Assembly: GCA_903878115.1 (NCBI GenBank)
Contig: CAIRGO010000057.1
Coordinates: 44,727-108,726, forward strand
DNA from: Akkermansiaceae bacterium
GTDB taxonomy: Bacteria; Verrucomicrobiota; Verrucomicrobiia; Verrucomicrobiales; Akkermansiaceae
Reading direction: 5' to 3'
DNA: 64,000 bases
The translations under genes were made by a program, and so were the position numbers. The notes under the pieces are model-generated. The model ran no database searches. It was not told the origin of the DNA and was given only the letters and a program-made list of their open reading frames with translations. This document shows positions 18,580 through 29,396 of the stretch, piece by piece; within the stretch, counting starts at the first letter, position 1, and each line of letters starts with the position of its first letter.

Positions 18580-18990
18580 GAAGGGGCGCCGTTTCCCTGT
18601 AAGCCGGATTCTGTCCCAGCGACCTCTCGGTCACCATCGGCAATCATTTCTCTCCCTACTTGCGTAGGACCTTACTTGCGTAAAGTGCGACTATTACCCG
18701 GAGAAAAGAGCGGGTCGCTCTCCCCTGTTCTGTCTAGCACCACGTGGGGTTTGCCCTGCCACCTATGTTACCATCGGCGCGGTGGTCTCTTACACCACCA
18801 TTTCAACCTTACCTGATCTCAGCTTGCGCTGAGCCATCGGCGGTATATTTTCTGCGGCACTTTCCATCAAGAATCTCTCACGATTTTCCTGTCCTCACTT
18901 TTCACGAGGCACGCTACCCTACGGTGTCCGGACTTTCCTCAGCCTGTCTTGCGACAAACTGCGATCACCCAGGAAACGGCGAGGAGAACG
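18580..18990 (-). ncRNA. rnpB: RNase P RNA (bacterial type A-like)
   Basis: Reverse complement contains 'GAGGAAAGTCCGGACACC', 'GGTAAGGTTGAAATGGTGGTGTAAGAGACCACC', 'GGCAAACCCC', 'ACAGAATCCGGCTTACAG'; P1 GCCGTTTCC/GGAAACGGC. Confidence 0.96.
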
Positions 18991-19135
18991 TAACAATGAT
19001 TTGGAAGAGAAGCGAGGATTAATTCGACGAGAAAATTTATGGTGCTTTTTTAAACTGATTTTTATAAAAAGTACAAATATATTGAGGCTATTATTGCTTG
19101 ATGACTCCTTGGAAACTTGCCAGTCTCTGCCTTCC

Positions 19136-20875
19136 ATGAATCATAAAAACAACCGAACTGCGGGTGTCCTACTTCCTGCCTTTTCCCCCCGTCGGGCAGG
19201 TGACTTAGGCATCGGTGATGCACGCGCGATGAGCGAATGGATCGAGTGGGCTGCCGATCACGAAGTCGGATTTTTACAGCTATTGCCGATCAATGAAACG
19301 GGTGCTGATGACAGTCCTTATAATGCAATTTCCTCGGTGGCATTAGAGCCGTTATATCTGACGATGGAAGTGGATGATATTCCGGGTCTGCGCGAAGAAG
19401 AACTCACGCAGGCACGCACTGATCTTGGGCCAGCGGTGCTCGATGGTCGCTTGGTAGAATATTCTAGTGTCCGCGCGAAAAAGCGTGAGTTATTGCAGCT
19501 CTGTTTTCCGCGATTTTTGAGTGGTGATTTTGCTGCCGAACGCGAGGAATTTCGCGCCTTTCAGAATCAAGAAGCTAGTTGGCTAAACGACTACGCGATG
19601 TTCCGTTGGTTGATGGATCGCGATGGTGGCAGAGAGACATGGGATTTGTGGCCCGCAGAGTTTAATGAACCAGCAAAAGCTCGCGAGTATTTTCAGCGAG
19701 AGCGCACCAAACGTGGCGATGCCGTCATGAAAGAACTGACATACTACGCTTGGGTGCAATGGCTTTGCTTCCGTCAGTGGCGTGCTGTGAGAGCATTAGG
19801 AGACGCTAAAAACGTCAAGCTCATGGGCGACATTCCCATTGGTATTTCCTATTACTCTGCTGATGTATTTTTTCAACGTGATCAATTCGATCTCGAATGG
19901 TGCGGCGGCGCCCCGCCCGAGACAATGTTCAAGCATGATCGCTTTATACAGCGCTGGGGGCAAAACTGGGGAATTCCTCTTTACCGCTGGGATCTCATGG
20001 AGCAACAAGGATACCCGTGGTGGAAACAACGCATTCGCAAACTAACGGAAATTTTTCACATTTTCCGGATTGATCACATCCTTGGATTCTATCGGATTTA
20101 CGCCTTCCCATGGCGCCCACAACGCAATGAGGAATTTTTGGATATGACCATTGATGAGGCGCGCGAACGCACGGGTGGCCGTGTGCCGCAGTGGGCATGG
20201 AGACCCGATGATACTGCTGAAAATAAAGCGGCAAACTGTGCCGATGGCGACCGCCGTCTGCGCGCTATTATCGAAGCAGCGGGCGACGGGGAAGTAGTCG
20301 GCGAGGATCTCGGCTGCGTTCCTGAATATGTAAGGCCGCATTTGGAATCGCTGGGCATTGCAGGATTCCGCATTCCACATTGGGATTCTCACGATGATCA
20401 CGTTGTTCCTGGAAGCGAGTTGCCCGCTTGTTCTTTTGCCACCTATGCCACGCATGATCACGATACCCTAGCAGCTCTGTGGGAAGGATTTCGTCTTGCG
20501 GCGATAGGGCAATCCGAAGAGCCCGATCAAGAAGAATTAGGAAAATGGAATGTGCGTATGATGTCAGAGTTCGGAGATATAAAAATCACCGAAGATAAGA
20601 TACCTCTCTTCACTCATGAAGTGCAGTGGAAATTGTTGGATGGTTTGCTTGCATCCCGCTCACGTTATGCGGCATTGATGATCACTGATTTGTACGGAAT
20701 GAGTGACCGTTATAACAAGCCTGGCACGGTGGGTGGGGAAAATTGGCGCTTCCGCCTGCCTTTCTCGCTTGAAGATACCTACAAAGATGTCACTCTCCTT
20801 GCTGAAGCGGCGCATTTACGCAAGTCGATCCGCAAGTTTCATCGCTCTCCCGCAGCCCCCGCTGCAGAAGAATAA
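19136..20875 (+). CDS. malQ: 4-alpha-glucanotransferase (GH77)
   Basis: 'AGVLLPAFSPRRAGDLGIGDA', 'LMGDIPIGISYYSADVF', 'IFRIDHILGFYRIYAFP', 'GEVVGEDLGCVPEYVRPHLESLGIAGFRI'. Confidence 0.95.
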   Translation: MNHKNNRTAGVLLPAFSPRRAGDLGIGDARAMSEWIEWAADHEVGFLQLLPINETGADDSPYNAISSVALEPLYLTMEVDDIPGLREEELTQARTDLGPAVLDGRLVEYSSVRAKKRELLQLCFPRFLSGDFAAEREEFRAFQNQEASWLNDYAMFRWLMDRDGGRETWDLWPAEFNEPAKAREYFQRERTKRGDAVMKELTYYAWVQWLCFRQWRAVRALGDAKNVKLMGDIPIGISYYSADVFFQRDQFDLEWCGGAPPETMFKHDRFIQRWGQNWGIPLYRWDLMEQQGYPWWKQRIRKLTEIFHIFRIDHILGFYRIYAFPWRPQRNEEFLDMTIDEARERTGGRVPQWAWRPDDTAENKAANCADGDRRLRAIIEAAGDGEVVGEDLGCVPEYVRPHLESLGIAGFRIPHWDSHDDHVVPGSELPACSFATYATHDHDTLAALWEGFRLAAIGQSEEPDQEELGKWNVRMMSEFGDIKITEDKIPLFTHEVQWKLLDGLLASRSRYAALMITDLYGMSDRYNKPGTVGGENWRFRLPFSLEDTYKDVTLLAEAAHLRKSIRKFHRSPAAPAAEE

Positions 20876-20900
20876 GCGCAAATCCAACAAAATATATCCC

Positions 20901-22607
20901 ATGAATTCACACAACGTAACGAAACCCAAATTGTCGTTCTGGCAGATTTGGAACATGTCTTTTGGCTTTTTCGGTATCCAATTTGGTTGGGGGCTGCAAA
21001 TGGGCAACATGTCGGCCATCTATCAATTTCTCGGTGCCGAGGAATCACAGTTAGCTTATCTTTGGCTCGCCGCGCCACTCACAGGTTTTTTGGTGCAACC
21101 AATCATTGGCTACTATAGTGATCGTACTTGGACGAAGCTAGGCCGGCGCAGGCCGTATTTTTTGATCGGTGCGATACTCGCCTCGATTTCTTTAGTCTTA
21201 ATGCCTCATTGTTCTGCACTGTGGATGGCTGCTGGATTATTATGGATCTTGGATGCCTCAGTGAATATCAGCATGGAGCCATTTCGCGCTTTTGTGGGTG
21301 ATAAACTTCCACCGTCACAGCGCAATGTTGGATTCGCGATGCAAAGTTTGCTGATCGGGGCAGGGGCGGTGATCGCATCTGCGTTGCCATTTATTTTGAA
21401 AGAATTTTTTGGTGTAAGTAGTGAAGCAAGTGCTACTAGCGCCATTCCGCAAACGGTGCATGTTGCCTTTCATCTAGGGGCTGCTGTATTCTTTTTGGCC
21501 GTGCTCTATACGGTAATCATGTCGAAGGAGGACCCGCCGGAAAGCATGGAAGAATTTCAGCAAATGAAAGCGCATGGGGCGGGGGTTGGCCATGCATTCC
21601 GCGAAATCATCCTCGGTGTGAGAGAGATGCCTGGTCAAATGGTGCGACTTTCGGTGGTGCAATTTTTTACGTGGTTTGCACTTTTTTGCATGTGGATCTA
21701 TTTCTCTCCCGCAGTTGGCAAAAAAATATTTCACGGAGAACCGCTAGGTGAGCACAAAAAATCGATCAATGAAAAACTCACGCAGTCGAGCAATGAGGCG
21801 CTGCTAGATCAATCATACCGCGTGGCGATTTCCTACGATGCATGGAAGAAAAGTCGTGCTGAAAACCAAGCTGCTAGCACCGAACCATTTAGCGGAAAAC
21901 TGATGCGGATGTTCGGGCTCAAAGCAGCAGCGGCGGCAACAAACGCTGTCAGCGCAGAAGACATCATCGGCTTGATTGATCCGCCGGCAAGCGTGGTGAT
22001 TAATGAAAAGCAAGCGACAATGACAAGTGAGGAAAAAGCCAAAAACCCATTGGTCCAGACCATTGCCGTGGCGTTGATGGACAATCCTAACCGGAAAGAA
22101 GCTGCCGAAAAAATCTTAGAACGTTTGACCTTGGCAAGAAATTACCAGGCGGGAACATCGTGGGCCGGCGTTTGTTTCTCGATCTATAACCTAGTCGCTT
22201 TTGTCTTCGCTTTCGCTCTATTAGCCATCGCTGCAAAAGTCTCCGCGCGCAGTATTCATATCGTTAGCTTGGCGCTTGGCGCTGCTGGCCTGATCTCTGC
22301 CGCCTTGGCTACCAGCGCCACTCCCTTATTGCTCTCAATGGTAGGTGTTGGCATTGCCTGGGCTTCGATTTTGTCCATGCCATACGCCATGCTTGCCAAT
22401 GTCGTCGACCCCAAGCGCATGGGTTTTTTCATGGGTGTTTTTAATTTGTTCATCGTGATTCCCCAAATCATCGCCGCAGTGGCGTTAGGAAAATTGGTGG
22501 AATCATTCCTCAACAATGATTCGATGAATGCCGTGCTCATGGGCGGTATTTCTCTTGCTATTGCGTCTTTCTTTTGTTTCTTTGTTAAAAAGCAAGATAC
22601 AAAATAG
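20901..22607 (+). CDS. MFS transporter of SLC45/GPH-like sugar permease type
   Basis: '[23 protein letters not shown]', '[34 protein letters not shown]'; multiple TM helices. Confidence 0.88.
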   Translation: MNSHNVTKPKLSFWQIWNMSFGFFGIQFGWGLQMGNMSAIYQFLGAEESQLAYLWLAAPLTGFLVQPIIGYYSDRTWTKLGRRRPYFLIGAILASISLVLMPHCSALWMAAGLLWILDASVNISMEPFRAFVGDKLPPSQRNVGFAMQSLLIGAGAVIASALPFILKEFFGVSSEASATSAIPQTVHVAFHLGAAVFFLAVLYTVIMSKEDPPESMEEFQQMKAHGAGVGHAFREIILGVREMPGQMVRLSVVQFFTWFALFCMWIYFSPAVGKKIFHGEPLGEHKKSINEKLTQSSNEALLDQSYRVAISYDAWKKSRAENQAASTEPFSGKLMRMFGLKAAAAATNAVSAEDIIGLIDPPASVVINEKQATMTSEEKAKNPLVQTIAVALMDNPNRKEAAEKILERLTLARNYQAGTSWAGVCFSIYNLVAFVFAFALLAIAAKVSARSIHIVSLALGAAGLISAALATSATPLLLSMVGVGIAWASILSMPYAMLANVVDPKRMGFFMGVFNLFIVIPQIIAAVALGKLVESFLNNDSMNAVLMGGISLAIASFFCFFVKKQDTK

Positions 22608-22622
22608 TGCAAATAATTTCAT

Positions 22623-23669
22623 ATGATCAAACGCGTCCGATTAATAGATGTAGCTGAAAAAGCAGGTGTGGCGGTCAATACAGCATCGACCATTCTTAAC
22701 AAGCGCCCTAATTCTTGGGCCTCGAAAGAAACCGAAGCACGCGTATTCTCAGCGGCAGCAGAACTATGCTATCGACCTAACAAAACGGCACAAGCCCTTC
22801 GCTCTGGGCGATTTCTCACGATTGGACTGGTAATCCAAGATCTTACGAATCCATTTTTCTGCACGATTGCTGATGAATTAGAAGCAGCAGTAGAAGCGCG
22901 TGGCTATTCATTGTTAGTGGAAAATTGCCGGTCGTCTCAAGTGCGCGAGCAGCAAATCTTCGCCGACATCGAAGATCTCAATGTCGATGGCACAGTGCTG
23001 TGGTTGAGCGACAACGAATTATTCCGCGAAAAACTAGCGCAAAAATATGCAAGCGGTTCACCGATGGTGGTTCTAGGCAATGGTGTGCCTGAAGTTCCGA
23101 TTCCCTGCGATGCTGTTTTGAGTGATTTTACTCAAGGCTTGCAAGATGCGATTGACGCTCTGTGTGCACTGGGTCATCAGCGCTTTGCCTTTCTTAGTGC
23201 CCATGCAGATGGCACCTACGATGGTTCTCGTGCCCTGCTATTTCAACAAATGTTAGCGGCAAAAGGCATCCAGTCCTCAGCCGTGAATCTACTTCGCAGC
23301 GGTCATACTGCCGATGCTGCCTTTATCGGATTTCAACAATTTTTGAGCAAGGCATCCGGCCCGCTGCCCACCGCGTTAATCGCGATGAATGATATCGCTG
23401 CCATCGGTGCCATGCGCGCCGCGAAAGAATTCGGATTAAAAATCCCTGATGATATTTCCATCGTGGGCGTCGATGATATTCCGCTCTGCGCCTACTTGCC
23501 CATCACGCTTAGCTCTATTCGCCAACGTTATAAAATGATCACTCAGGCAGCAGCCGAATTATTGATTTCTCGCATCACTGATGCAAGGGACGTTGATCTA
23601 TCCAATCCAAGGCAAGTCATTTGCCCGACCATCTACACCGCCCGCGAAAGTGTGGGCCCCGCGAAATAA
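22623..23669 (+). CDS. LacI-family transcriptional regulator
   Basis: N-terminal HTH 'RLIDVAEKAGVAVNTASTILNKRPNSWASKETEARVFSAAAELCYRPNKTAQALRSG' plus periplasmic-binding-like domain. Confidence 0.93.
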   Translation: MIKRVRLIDVAEKAGVAVNTASTILNKRPNSWASKETEARVFSAAAELCYRPNKTAQALRSGRFLTIGLVIQDLTNPFFCTIADELEAAVEARGYSLLVENCRSSQVREQQIFADIEDLNVDGTVLWLSDNELFREKLAQKYASGSPMVVLGNGVPEVPIPCDAVLSDFTQGLQDAIDALCALGHQRFAFLSAHADGTYDGSRALLFQQMLAAKGIQSSAVNLLRSGHTADAAFIGFQQFLSKASGPLPTALIAMNDIAAIGAMRAAKEFGLKIPDDISIVGVDDIPLCAYLPITLSSIRQRYKMITQAAAELLISRITDARDVDLSNPRQVICPTIYTARESVGPAK

Positions 23670-23751
23670 TCGGACGCCAAAAAAATCCGATTTGATGCTT
23701 GCACAGCAACGTGGAATTGCACAATATTAGCGCCGCATCCACACACACGAT

Positions 23752-23826
23752 GCCGCTGTAGCTCAGGGGTAGAGCAATTCATTCGTAATGAATAGGTCGT
23801 CGGTTCAATTCCGACCAGCGGCTCCA
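23752..23826 (+). tRNA. tRNA-Thr (anticodon CGU), genome-encoded CCA
   Basis: GCCGCTG...CAGCGGC acceptor stem, D-arm GCTCAGGGGTAGAGC, anticodon arm ATTCA-TTCGTAA-TGAAT, T-arm GTCGG-TTCAATT-CCGAC, T discriminator, CCA. Confidence 0.95.
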
Positions 23827-23841
23827 TCGCATTCTGTTTCC

Positions 23842-24474
23842 ATGCCTGATTTAAGCTACGAAGTTGCCGCATATTCTCGCGGGAAAAATATCGTCTGCGG
23901 CATTGATGAAGCAGGTCGCGGTCCGCTGGCTGGTCCCGTTTCTGTGGCTGCGGTGATTTTGCCACGGGACTTTTCTCTCGCTGATCTGGACGACTCAAAA
24001 AAAATCAGCGCGAAAAAACGCGATGTGCTCTATGAAAAATTGCTAGGCGATCCAGGCGTTCTATGGGCTCAGGTATTCGCCGATGCGCAGGAAATTGATA
24101 AAAAAAACATCCTCCGCGCCACTCACGACTCGATGGCAGCAGCGGTGCTGGCATTGCAACAAAAATATCGTTTAGAGATCGACTACTGCCTTATTGATGG
24201 GTTGCCCGTGAAAAATTTCCCTTTTTCTCATGAAGGAATTGTCAAAGGTGATGGCAAATCACTGTCTATTGCTGCGGCTAGTATCATCGCGAAAGTATCG
24301 CGCGACAGGGTGATGTTAGAATATGCGCAGGAGTTTCCTCATTATGGCTTTGAAAAACACATGGGCTATGGTACAAAGCGCCACGTCAACGCGTTAGAAA
24401 AATATGGCCCTTGTCGCATACATCGTCGGTCGTTTCAGCCGGTATCTCAACTCACCTTCCCATTTGATTCATAA
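23842..24474 (+). CDS. rnhB: Ribonuclease HII
   Basis: 'NIVCGIDEAGRGPLAGPVSVAAVILP', 'LDDSKKISAKKR', 'AAASIIAKVSRDRVM', 'GFEKHMGYGTKRH'. Confidence 0.97.
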   Translation: MPDLSYEVAAYSRGKNIVCGIDEAGRGPLAGPVSVAAVILPRDFSLADLDDSKKISAKKRDVLYEKLLGDPGVLWAQVFADAQEIDKKNILRATHDSMAAAVLALQQKYRLEIDYCLIDGLPVKNFPFSHEGIVKGDGKSLSIAAASIIAKVSRDRVMLEYAQEFPHYGFEKHMGYGTKRHVNALEKYGPCRIHRRSFQPVSQLTFPFDS

Positions 24475-24844
24475 AAATGGCGAGGCATGGACGCGATATG
24501 AACTAGGAGAATACGGCGAACGCGTCGCTTGTGATTGGCTGCGTGCGCAAGGAGCTAAGGTTCTTTATCGAAATTTCAGCGCACCTCAAGGCGGTGAAGT
24601 AGACATCGTAGCGCGGCACAAAGATCTGCTGCTTTTTGTTGAGGTGAAATCACGTCGCACTGGCGGAATCGGTCGCCCGCTGGATGCTGTGGACCGAGCA
24701 AAACAAGAATTGATCGAACGCGGCGCGAATTACTGGCTGAAATTACTGAAAACACGGCGCGTCCCATGGCGCTTTGATGTGATCGAAGTTTATATCGAAG
24801 AAGGAGAAATCCCCCGTGTGAATCAAGTAATCAATGCGTTTTGA
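24404..24844 (+). CDS. YraN/UPF0102 family nuclease-like protein
   Basis: 'GEYGERVACDWLRAQGAKVLYRNF...GGEVDIVARHKDLLLFVEVKSRRT', immediately after rnhB. Confidence 0.92.
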   Translation: MALVAYIVGRFSRYLNSPSHLIHKNGEAWTRYELGEYGERVACDWLRAQGAKVLYRNFSAPQGGEVDIVARHKDLLLFVEVKSRRTGGIGRPLDAVDRAKQELIERGANYWLKLLKTRRVPWRFDVIEVYIEEGEIPRVNQVINAF

Positions 24845-24959
24845 TGATGTTTTTTTGCAATCTTTAAAAAATTGCCATGCGCAGGCTTGCCAAGTGGCAG
24901 GAAGATTTGCACAATAGCCGCGCAAGACAATTTCCTGCCAATAAAACTACCACAAGAAT

Positions 24960-26351
24960 ATGCCCGAGATTACAGATAAAGAACTGCCACAAAGTGTCAA
25001 AGGATTTTGGCTCAAAGCGCTGAGCGCTGTCGAAGTAAAAAATCATGCGTATGCAGTTACCTTGCTTCAAGCGATATTAAAAGAGAATCCAGGATTTTTA
25101 GTTGGTCGTGAGTTATTGCGCAAATGTGAAAGCATCATCACCGGTGGACCAAAGAAGAAACAGAAAATTTTCGGTCTAGATACCGGCGGCGCTCCCGGAA
25201 TGAAAGTCCAGAGCACCGCCAAAAAAGACCCTGCAGCTGCAGTGGTGATGATTGAAAAAGAAATAGAAAAAGACCCATACAACGTGGGTTACAATGATCT
25301 TCTCCATGATTGTTTCGTCAAATTGGAGCTTTTTGATAGTGCTGCTTTTGCCTTAGAGACCCTGCGCAAGGGGCATCCTGACAACGTCAAGATGATGCAC
25401 AAGCTGGCGCAATTTTACGTTTCGCGGAACAAACCAGATACTGCTACCGATGTATTCAATGACATCCTCAAGCATGATCCCACCGATGGCGCGGCGATCA
25501 AAGGTGCCAAGGACTGTTCGGCACAGCACTCGATGCAACGCCAAAAATGGGACGAAAATACCGATGTGCGTGATTTGAGAAAAGATCAAAGCGAAGTGGA
25601 AAATTTGGAGTCAGCATCGCGAACCGGTATGACCACCGATCAGATGTTAGAAAAACGTGATCGTTTGATTGGGCGCTACAATGAGGATCCTAATAACTTG
25701 CATAATGCCAAAGAACTGGCTGGCGTATTTGAACACCTAGAGGACTGGGAAAATGCGACAACGTTCTATACTTGGGCGCATAGCCTTAGCAATGGCGACG
25801 TTGCTTTATTGGCAAAATCACGGCAAATGTCGGATAAATTTATCGCCACCCAGATGGCTGCCTTAGAAAAAGCAGTAGAAGAAGATCCAGATAATGCCGA
25901 GCTGCGTGCGCAATTGGATGAAGTGCTCTCCAGTCGCTCTGCGGAAATGGTAGTCAATGCTAAACAACGAGTGGACGAGAACCCTACCGACCCGCAACTG
26001 CGATTCGAGCTTGGCAAAGCCCTCTACAATTCAGGTGACTACAGCGCTGCAATTCCTCACTTGCAACAAGCTACTCGTAATCCTTACATCCGCACCAAAG
26101 TGCTGCTGCTATTAGGTCGCACTTTCAAAGCGAAGCAAATGTTTGACCTTGCCATCAAGCAGCTCAGCGATGCTCTCGCGGATTTGACTGCCATGGATAG
26201 CACGAAGAAAGAAGTTCTTTACGAAAAAGGCCTGATTCATAATGAAATGGGCAATAAAGAGGCAGCATTGGAGTGTTACAAGCAGATTTATGAAGTGGAC
26301 TACGGCTATCGTGATGTAGCACAGCGCGTCGAATCTTCTTACGGATCATGA
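24960..26351 (+). CDS. TPR-repeat protein
   Basis: Repeated TPR-like helices such as 'DPQLRFELGKALYNSGDYSAAIPHLQQATRNP'. Confidence 0.8.
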   Translation: MPEITDKELPQSVKGFWLKALSAVEVKNHAYAVTLLQAILKENPGFLVGRELLRKCESIITGGPKKKQKIFGLDTGGAPGMKVQSTAKKDPAAAVVMIEKEIEKDPYNVGYNDLLHDCFVKLELFDSAAFALETLRKGHPDNVKMMHKLAQFYVSRNKPDTATDVFNDILKHDPTDGAAIKGAKDCSAQHSMQRQKWDENTDVRDLRKDQSEVENLESASRTGMTTDQMLEKRDRLIGRYNEDPNNLHNAKELAGVFEHLEDWENATTFYTWAHSLSNGDVALLAKSRQMSDKFIATQMAALEKAVEEDPDNAELRAQLDEVLSSRSAEMVVNAKQRVDENPTDPQLRFELGKALYNSGDYSAAIPHLQQATRNPYIRTKVLLLLGRTFKAKQMFDLAIKQLSDALADLTAMDSTKKEVLYEKGLIHNEMGNKEAALECYKQIYEVDYGYRDVAQRVESSYGS

Positions 26352-26439
26352 TTTTTTGCCCATTCGAGGCGGATATCACTCAGGGGTTGACAAGTCAGCT
26401 CCGAGGCTCCACGTTCACGCAGAGATTGGATAATTACGA

Positions 26440-27801
26440 ATGATTTTTAAAAGTTTATGTAGGCATGCAGGTATTGGAGCGAACTCTTACTTGATCGACA
26501 CCGGCAAGGCCAAAATTGTGTTAGATTCGGGGATGCACCCGAAACATGAAGGCGAAGAGGCTACCCCGCATTTTGAATTTGTGGAAGATGGCACTGTAGA
26601 TGCCGCTGTGCTCACTCACGCGCATCTCGATCATACGGGAACGGTGCCGTTGTTACTGCGCCGCCATCCCAAGGCGCCGATTTTCATGACTCCCGCCACG
26701 GCAGACCTCGCCACTGCGATGTTGCATAACTCGGTCAACGTGATGACCAGCAAACGTGTGGAGTTGGGTATTACTGACTATCCATTTTTCACCCACGAAG
26801 AATTAGAACAATTAGAGCCTCGTTTCGAACAACGCGGCTATGAAAAATCCTTCGACATGGATCCGCAAGGAACAGTAAGTGGCATGTTTCACGATGCAGG
26901 CCATATTCTTGGCTCGGTAGCAATCACCATCACCGCAGAAGGGAAACGCATTCTTTATACCGGCGATTTGAATTTCTCTGGTCACACTCTATTAAAAGGC
27001 GCGTTGCTCCCAACCGTTCCAGTGGATGTTTTGATCATCGAAACCACACGCGGAGCTCAACAACGTCGCTTGGATTACACGCGCGAGGCAGAAGAAATGC
27101 GTTTAGCAGAATCAATCCGTGATGTGTTGGATCGTCGTGGCTCGGTGCTCGTTCCAGTCTTTGCGATTGGTAAAACGCAAGAGTTGCTAACGATGCTGCA
27201 TCAATTTAAGAGCAAAAAATTGATCCCTCGCAAAACTCCTATTTATATCGGCGGATTGAGCACGAAAATGACGATGATTTATGATCGACATCTGAAAGGA
27301 TCACGTCGTAATTTCCCTGATTTCCAAATCCTCGAGGACATGAAATTAGAAGTCGGTTCGCGCAAACGCAAAGGACCGATCCCGTTGAATCCAGGCTGCA
27401 TCTACGCGCTATCTAGCGGCATGATGTCGGAAAATACCGTCTCCAACACTTTCGCGGCGCAAGGATTTATCGAGAACAAAAAGAACGCCATTTTCTTCGT
27501 TGGTTATACCGATTCTGCTACTCCCGGAGCACGCATCAAAGCTGCCAAAAAAGGCGATCTGATCAAGCTCGATGACCGCTTACCCGCTGTGCCGATGCTG
27601 TGTGATAAAGATGATTTCGATTTTTCTGGTCATGCCACGCGCGATGAATTGTTAGAATACATCATCAAGGTGAATCCTAAGAAAACATTTCTCGTCCACG
27701 GAGATGATGATGCGGTGGCTTGGTTCCAGCAGCAATTGAAAGAAAAGCTGCCCAGCACCGAAGCCATCGTCCCTGAGCCTGGCCGCGATTACGAACTGTA
27801 A
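26440..27801 (+). CDS. Beta-CASP metallo-beta-lactamase fold RNA hydrolase
   Basis: 'LTHAHLDHTGTVPLL', 'FHDAGHILGSVAITI', 'ILYTGDLNFSGH', 'FVGYTDSATPGARI', 'FDFSGHATRDELLEYI'. Confidence 0.93.
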   Translation: MIFKSLCRHAGIGANSYLIDTGKAKIVLDSGMHPKHEGEEATPHFEFVEDGTVDAAVLTHAHLDHTGTVPLLLRRHPKAPIFMTPATADLATAMLHNSVNVMTSKRVELGITDYPFFTHEELEQLEPRFEQRGYEKSFDMDPQGTVSGMFHDAGHILGSVAITITAEGKRILYTGDLNFSGHTLLKGALLPTVPVDVLIIETTRGAQQRRLDYTREAEEMRLAESIRDVLDRRGSVLVPVFAIGKTQELLTMLHQFKSKKLIPRKTPIYIGGLSTKMTMIYDRHLKGSRRNFPDFQILEDMKLEVGSRKRKGPIPLNPGCIYALSSGMMSENTVSNTFAAQGFIENKKNAIFFVGYTDSATPGARIKAAKKGDLIKLDDRLPAVPMLCDKDDFDFSGHATRDELLEYIIKVNPKKTFLVHGDDDAVAWFQQQLKEKLPSTEAIVPEPGRDYEL

Positions 27802-27892
27802 TAATCTGGGCTGTTGCGACAACGCTGCTATTGCTCTTGTCAATCGCTAGTTTTGCTAGTTGATTGGTGGTGACATCACCGAATTCACACCC

Positions 27893-29392
27893 ATGAAATC
27901 GTCACTCCGTAGTTTTTTTTCCCTCTTGCTGATCGCTGTTGTGGCTTTTTTTGCTGTGTCCGCTTGGCGCATGTGGCAAAATGGTCGCTCTCCTTGGGAG
28001 GTGTTTTTTCCGAAAAACTCACATCGCCCGGAATCATTTACCTTGCCAGATAAGCCACCATTGGAACTGGCCGATGTGGAGTTGCTTTCGCGCTTGAATG
28101 ACGAATATGCCAGACTCACGCAAGCAGTAGTTCCCTCGGTTGTCAGTATTGATACGGCAGGTGTGCGCGAAGAAATGCTCCGCGATGTGTGGGGCCGCTC
28201 GCAAGTGCGTCGCCAGATGACACAAGGGCAGGGGTCAGGGGTGATTGTCACCAAAGAAGGGCACGTAGTCACCAACCAACACGTGATTGCAGGTCAGCAA
28301 CAAATTCAAATCACCTTGCATGATGGAAAATCGTATCCTGCTACGTTGATCGGTGAGGATTCATTGCTTGACATCGCGGTTCTGAAAATTAATGGAGATG
28401 GACCATTTGTACCGTTAAAATTGGGCGATTCAGCGAACGTAAAAGTTGGTCAAATTGTCTTTGCGGTTGGCAATCCTTTTGGGCTGAACGAAACCGTGAC
28501 GCAAGGCATCATCAGTGCTAAGGAACGATCAATCTCCGATCAGCAGCGCGATCTCTTTCAAACGGACGCTGCCATTAACCCTGGCAATTCGGGTGGTCCA
28601 CTGGTGAATTTGCAAGGTGAGATCGTAGGTATCAATGCGGCAATTTTTTCTCCCGACAAAGAAAACCCTGGATTCCGCGGTGTTGGATTTTCAATCCCAT
28701 CCAACGATGTGAAAGAGACACTAAAACAAATCCTCGAAAAAGGGCGCCCTGTTCATGGCTATCTCGGGGTGCAAATGCGCGCACTCGATTCTCGTGTGCG
28801 CCAAGCAATCGGATATGACCAAGAAATCGGTTGCCTTGTGCTCGATGTACAAAAGGATTCTCCTGCCAGTCTAGCAGGATTGAAACCACGCGACGTGATC
28901 ATCGAATACAATGGAAAACCGATTGAATCATCGAACCAACTATTTACGATGGTTCAACGCACAAACATCGGCGATGAAGTTCCGTTAAAAGTCTGGCGCG
29001 CGGGAGAAATCATCACTCTGAAGGTGACAATTGCCGAAAATAAGATGGCGAGTGCTATGCAGTCGGTACTCGAAGCGGCACAACCGCAGGAGCCAATGGA
29101 TATCATTCGTAATTTTGGCATCTTAGTACGTTCTTTCACGGTGTTAGAGAAAAGCCGTGGACTGAATGGTGTATTGGTCACAGAAGTGGATCCGCGTGGC
29201 TTTGCTGCTTCGCAAATTCAAGTGAACGATATCATCATCGCAGTGAATCAAAACACTGTGCAAAACGCCCAAGATTTTTATAAGCAATTTGTAGCCTCTG
29301 CCGCGGTGCAGGCCACACAAATTACCTTGGTTCGTGGCAATGTATCGCTCACGGTAACGCTTCAAAGCTTGCCTCCCAAGCCAAAAAAATAA
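27893..29392 (+). CDS. HtrA/DegP-like trypsin-type serine protease with two PDZ domains
   Basis: 'GQGSGVIVTKEGHVVTNQHVI', 'LLDIAVLKI', 'QTDAAINPGNSGGPLVNLQGEIVGINAAI', PDZ repeats. Confidence 0.95.
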   Translation: MKSSLRSFFSLLLIAVVAFFAVSAWRMWQNGRSPWEVFFPKNSHRPESFTLPDKPPLELADVELLSRLNDEYARLTQAVVPSVVSIDTAGVREEMLRDVWGRSQVRRQMTQGQGSGVIVTKEGHVVTNQHVIAGQQQIQITLHDGKSYPATLIGEDSLLDIAVLKINGDGPFVPLKLGDSANVKVGQIVFAVGNPFGLNETVTQGIISAKERSISDQQRDLFQTDAAINPGNSGGPLVNLQGEIVGINAAIFSPDKENPGFRGVGFSIPSNDVKETLKQILEKGRPVHGYLGVQMRALDSRVRQAIGYDQEIGCLVLDVQKDSPASLAGLKPRDVIIEYNGKPIESSNQLFTMVQRTNIGDEVPLKVWRAGEIITLKVTIAENKMASAMQSVLEAAQPQEPMDIIRNFGILVRSFTVLEKSRGLNGVLVTEVDPRGFAASQIQVNDIIIAVNQNTVQNAQDFYKQFVASAAVQATQITLVRGNVSLTVTLQSLPPKPKK

Positions 29393-29396
29393 TCGA

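Noticed and set aside
18558-18647. N-terminal extension of the flavin reductase ORF
   Set aside because: This stretch is the 3' portion of RNase P RNA on the same strand; Met at 18557 fits the family start.
18744-19022. Plus-strand ORF over 18744-19022
   Set aside because: It is antisense to rnpB, so a coding interpretation is unlikely.
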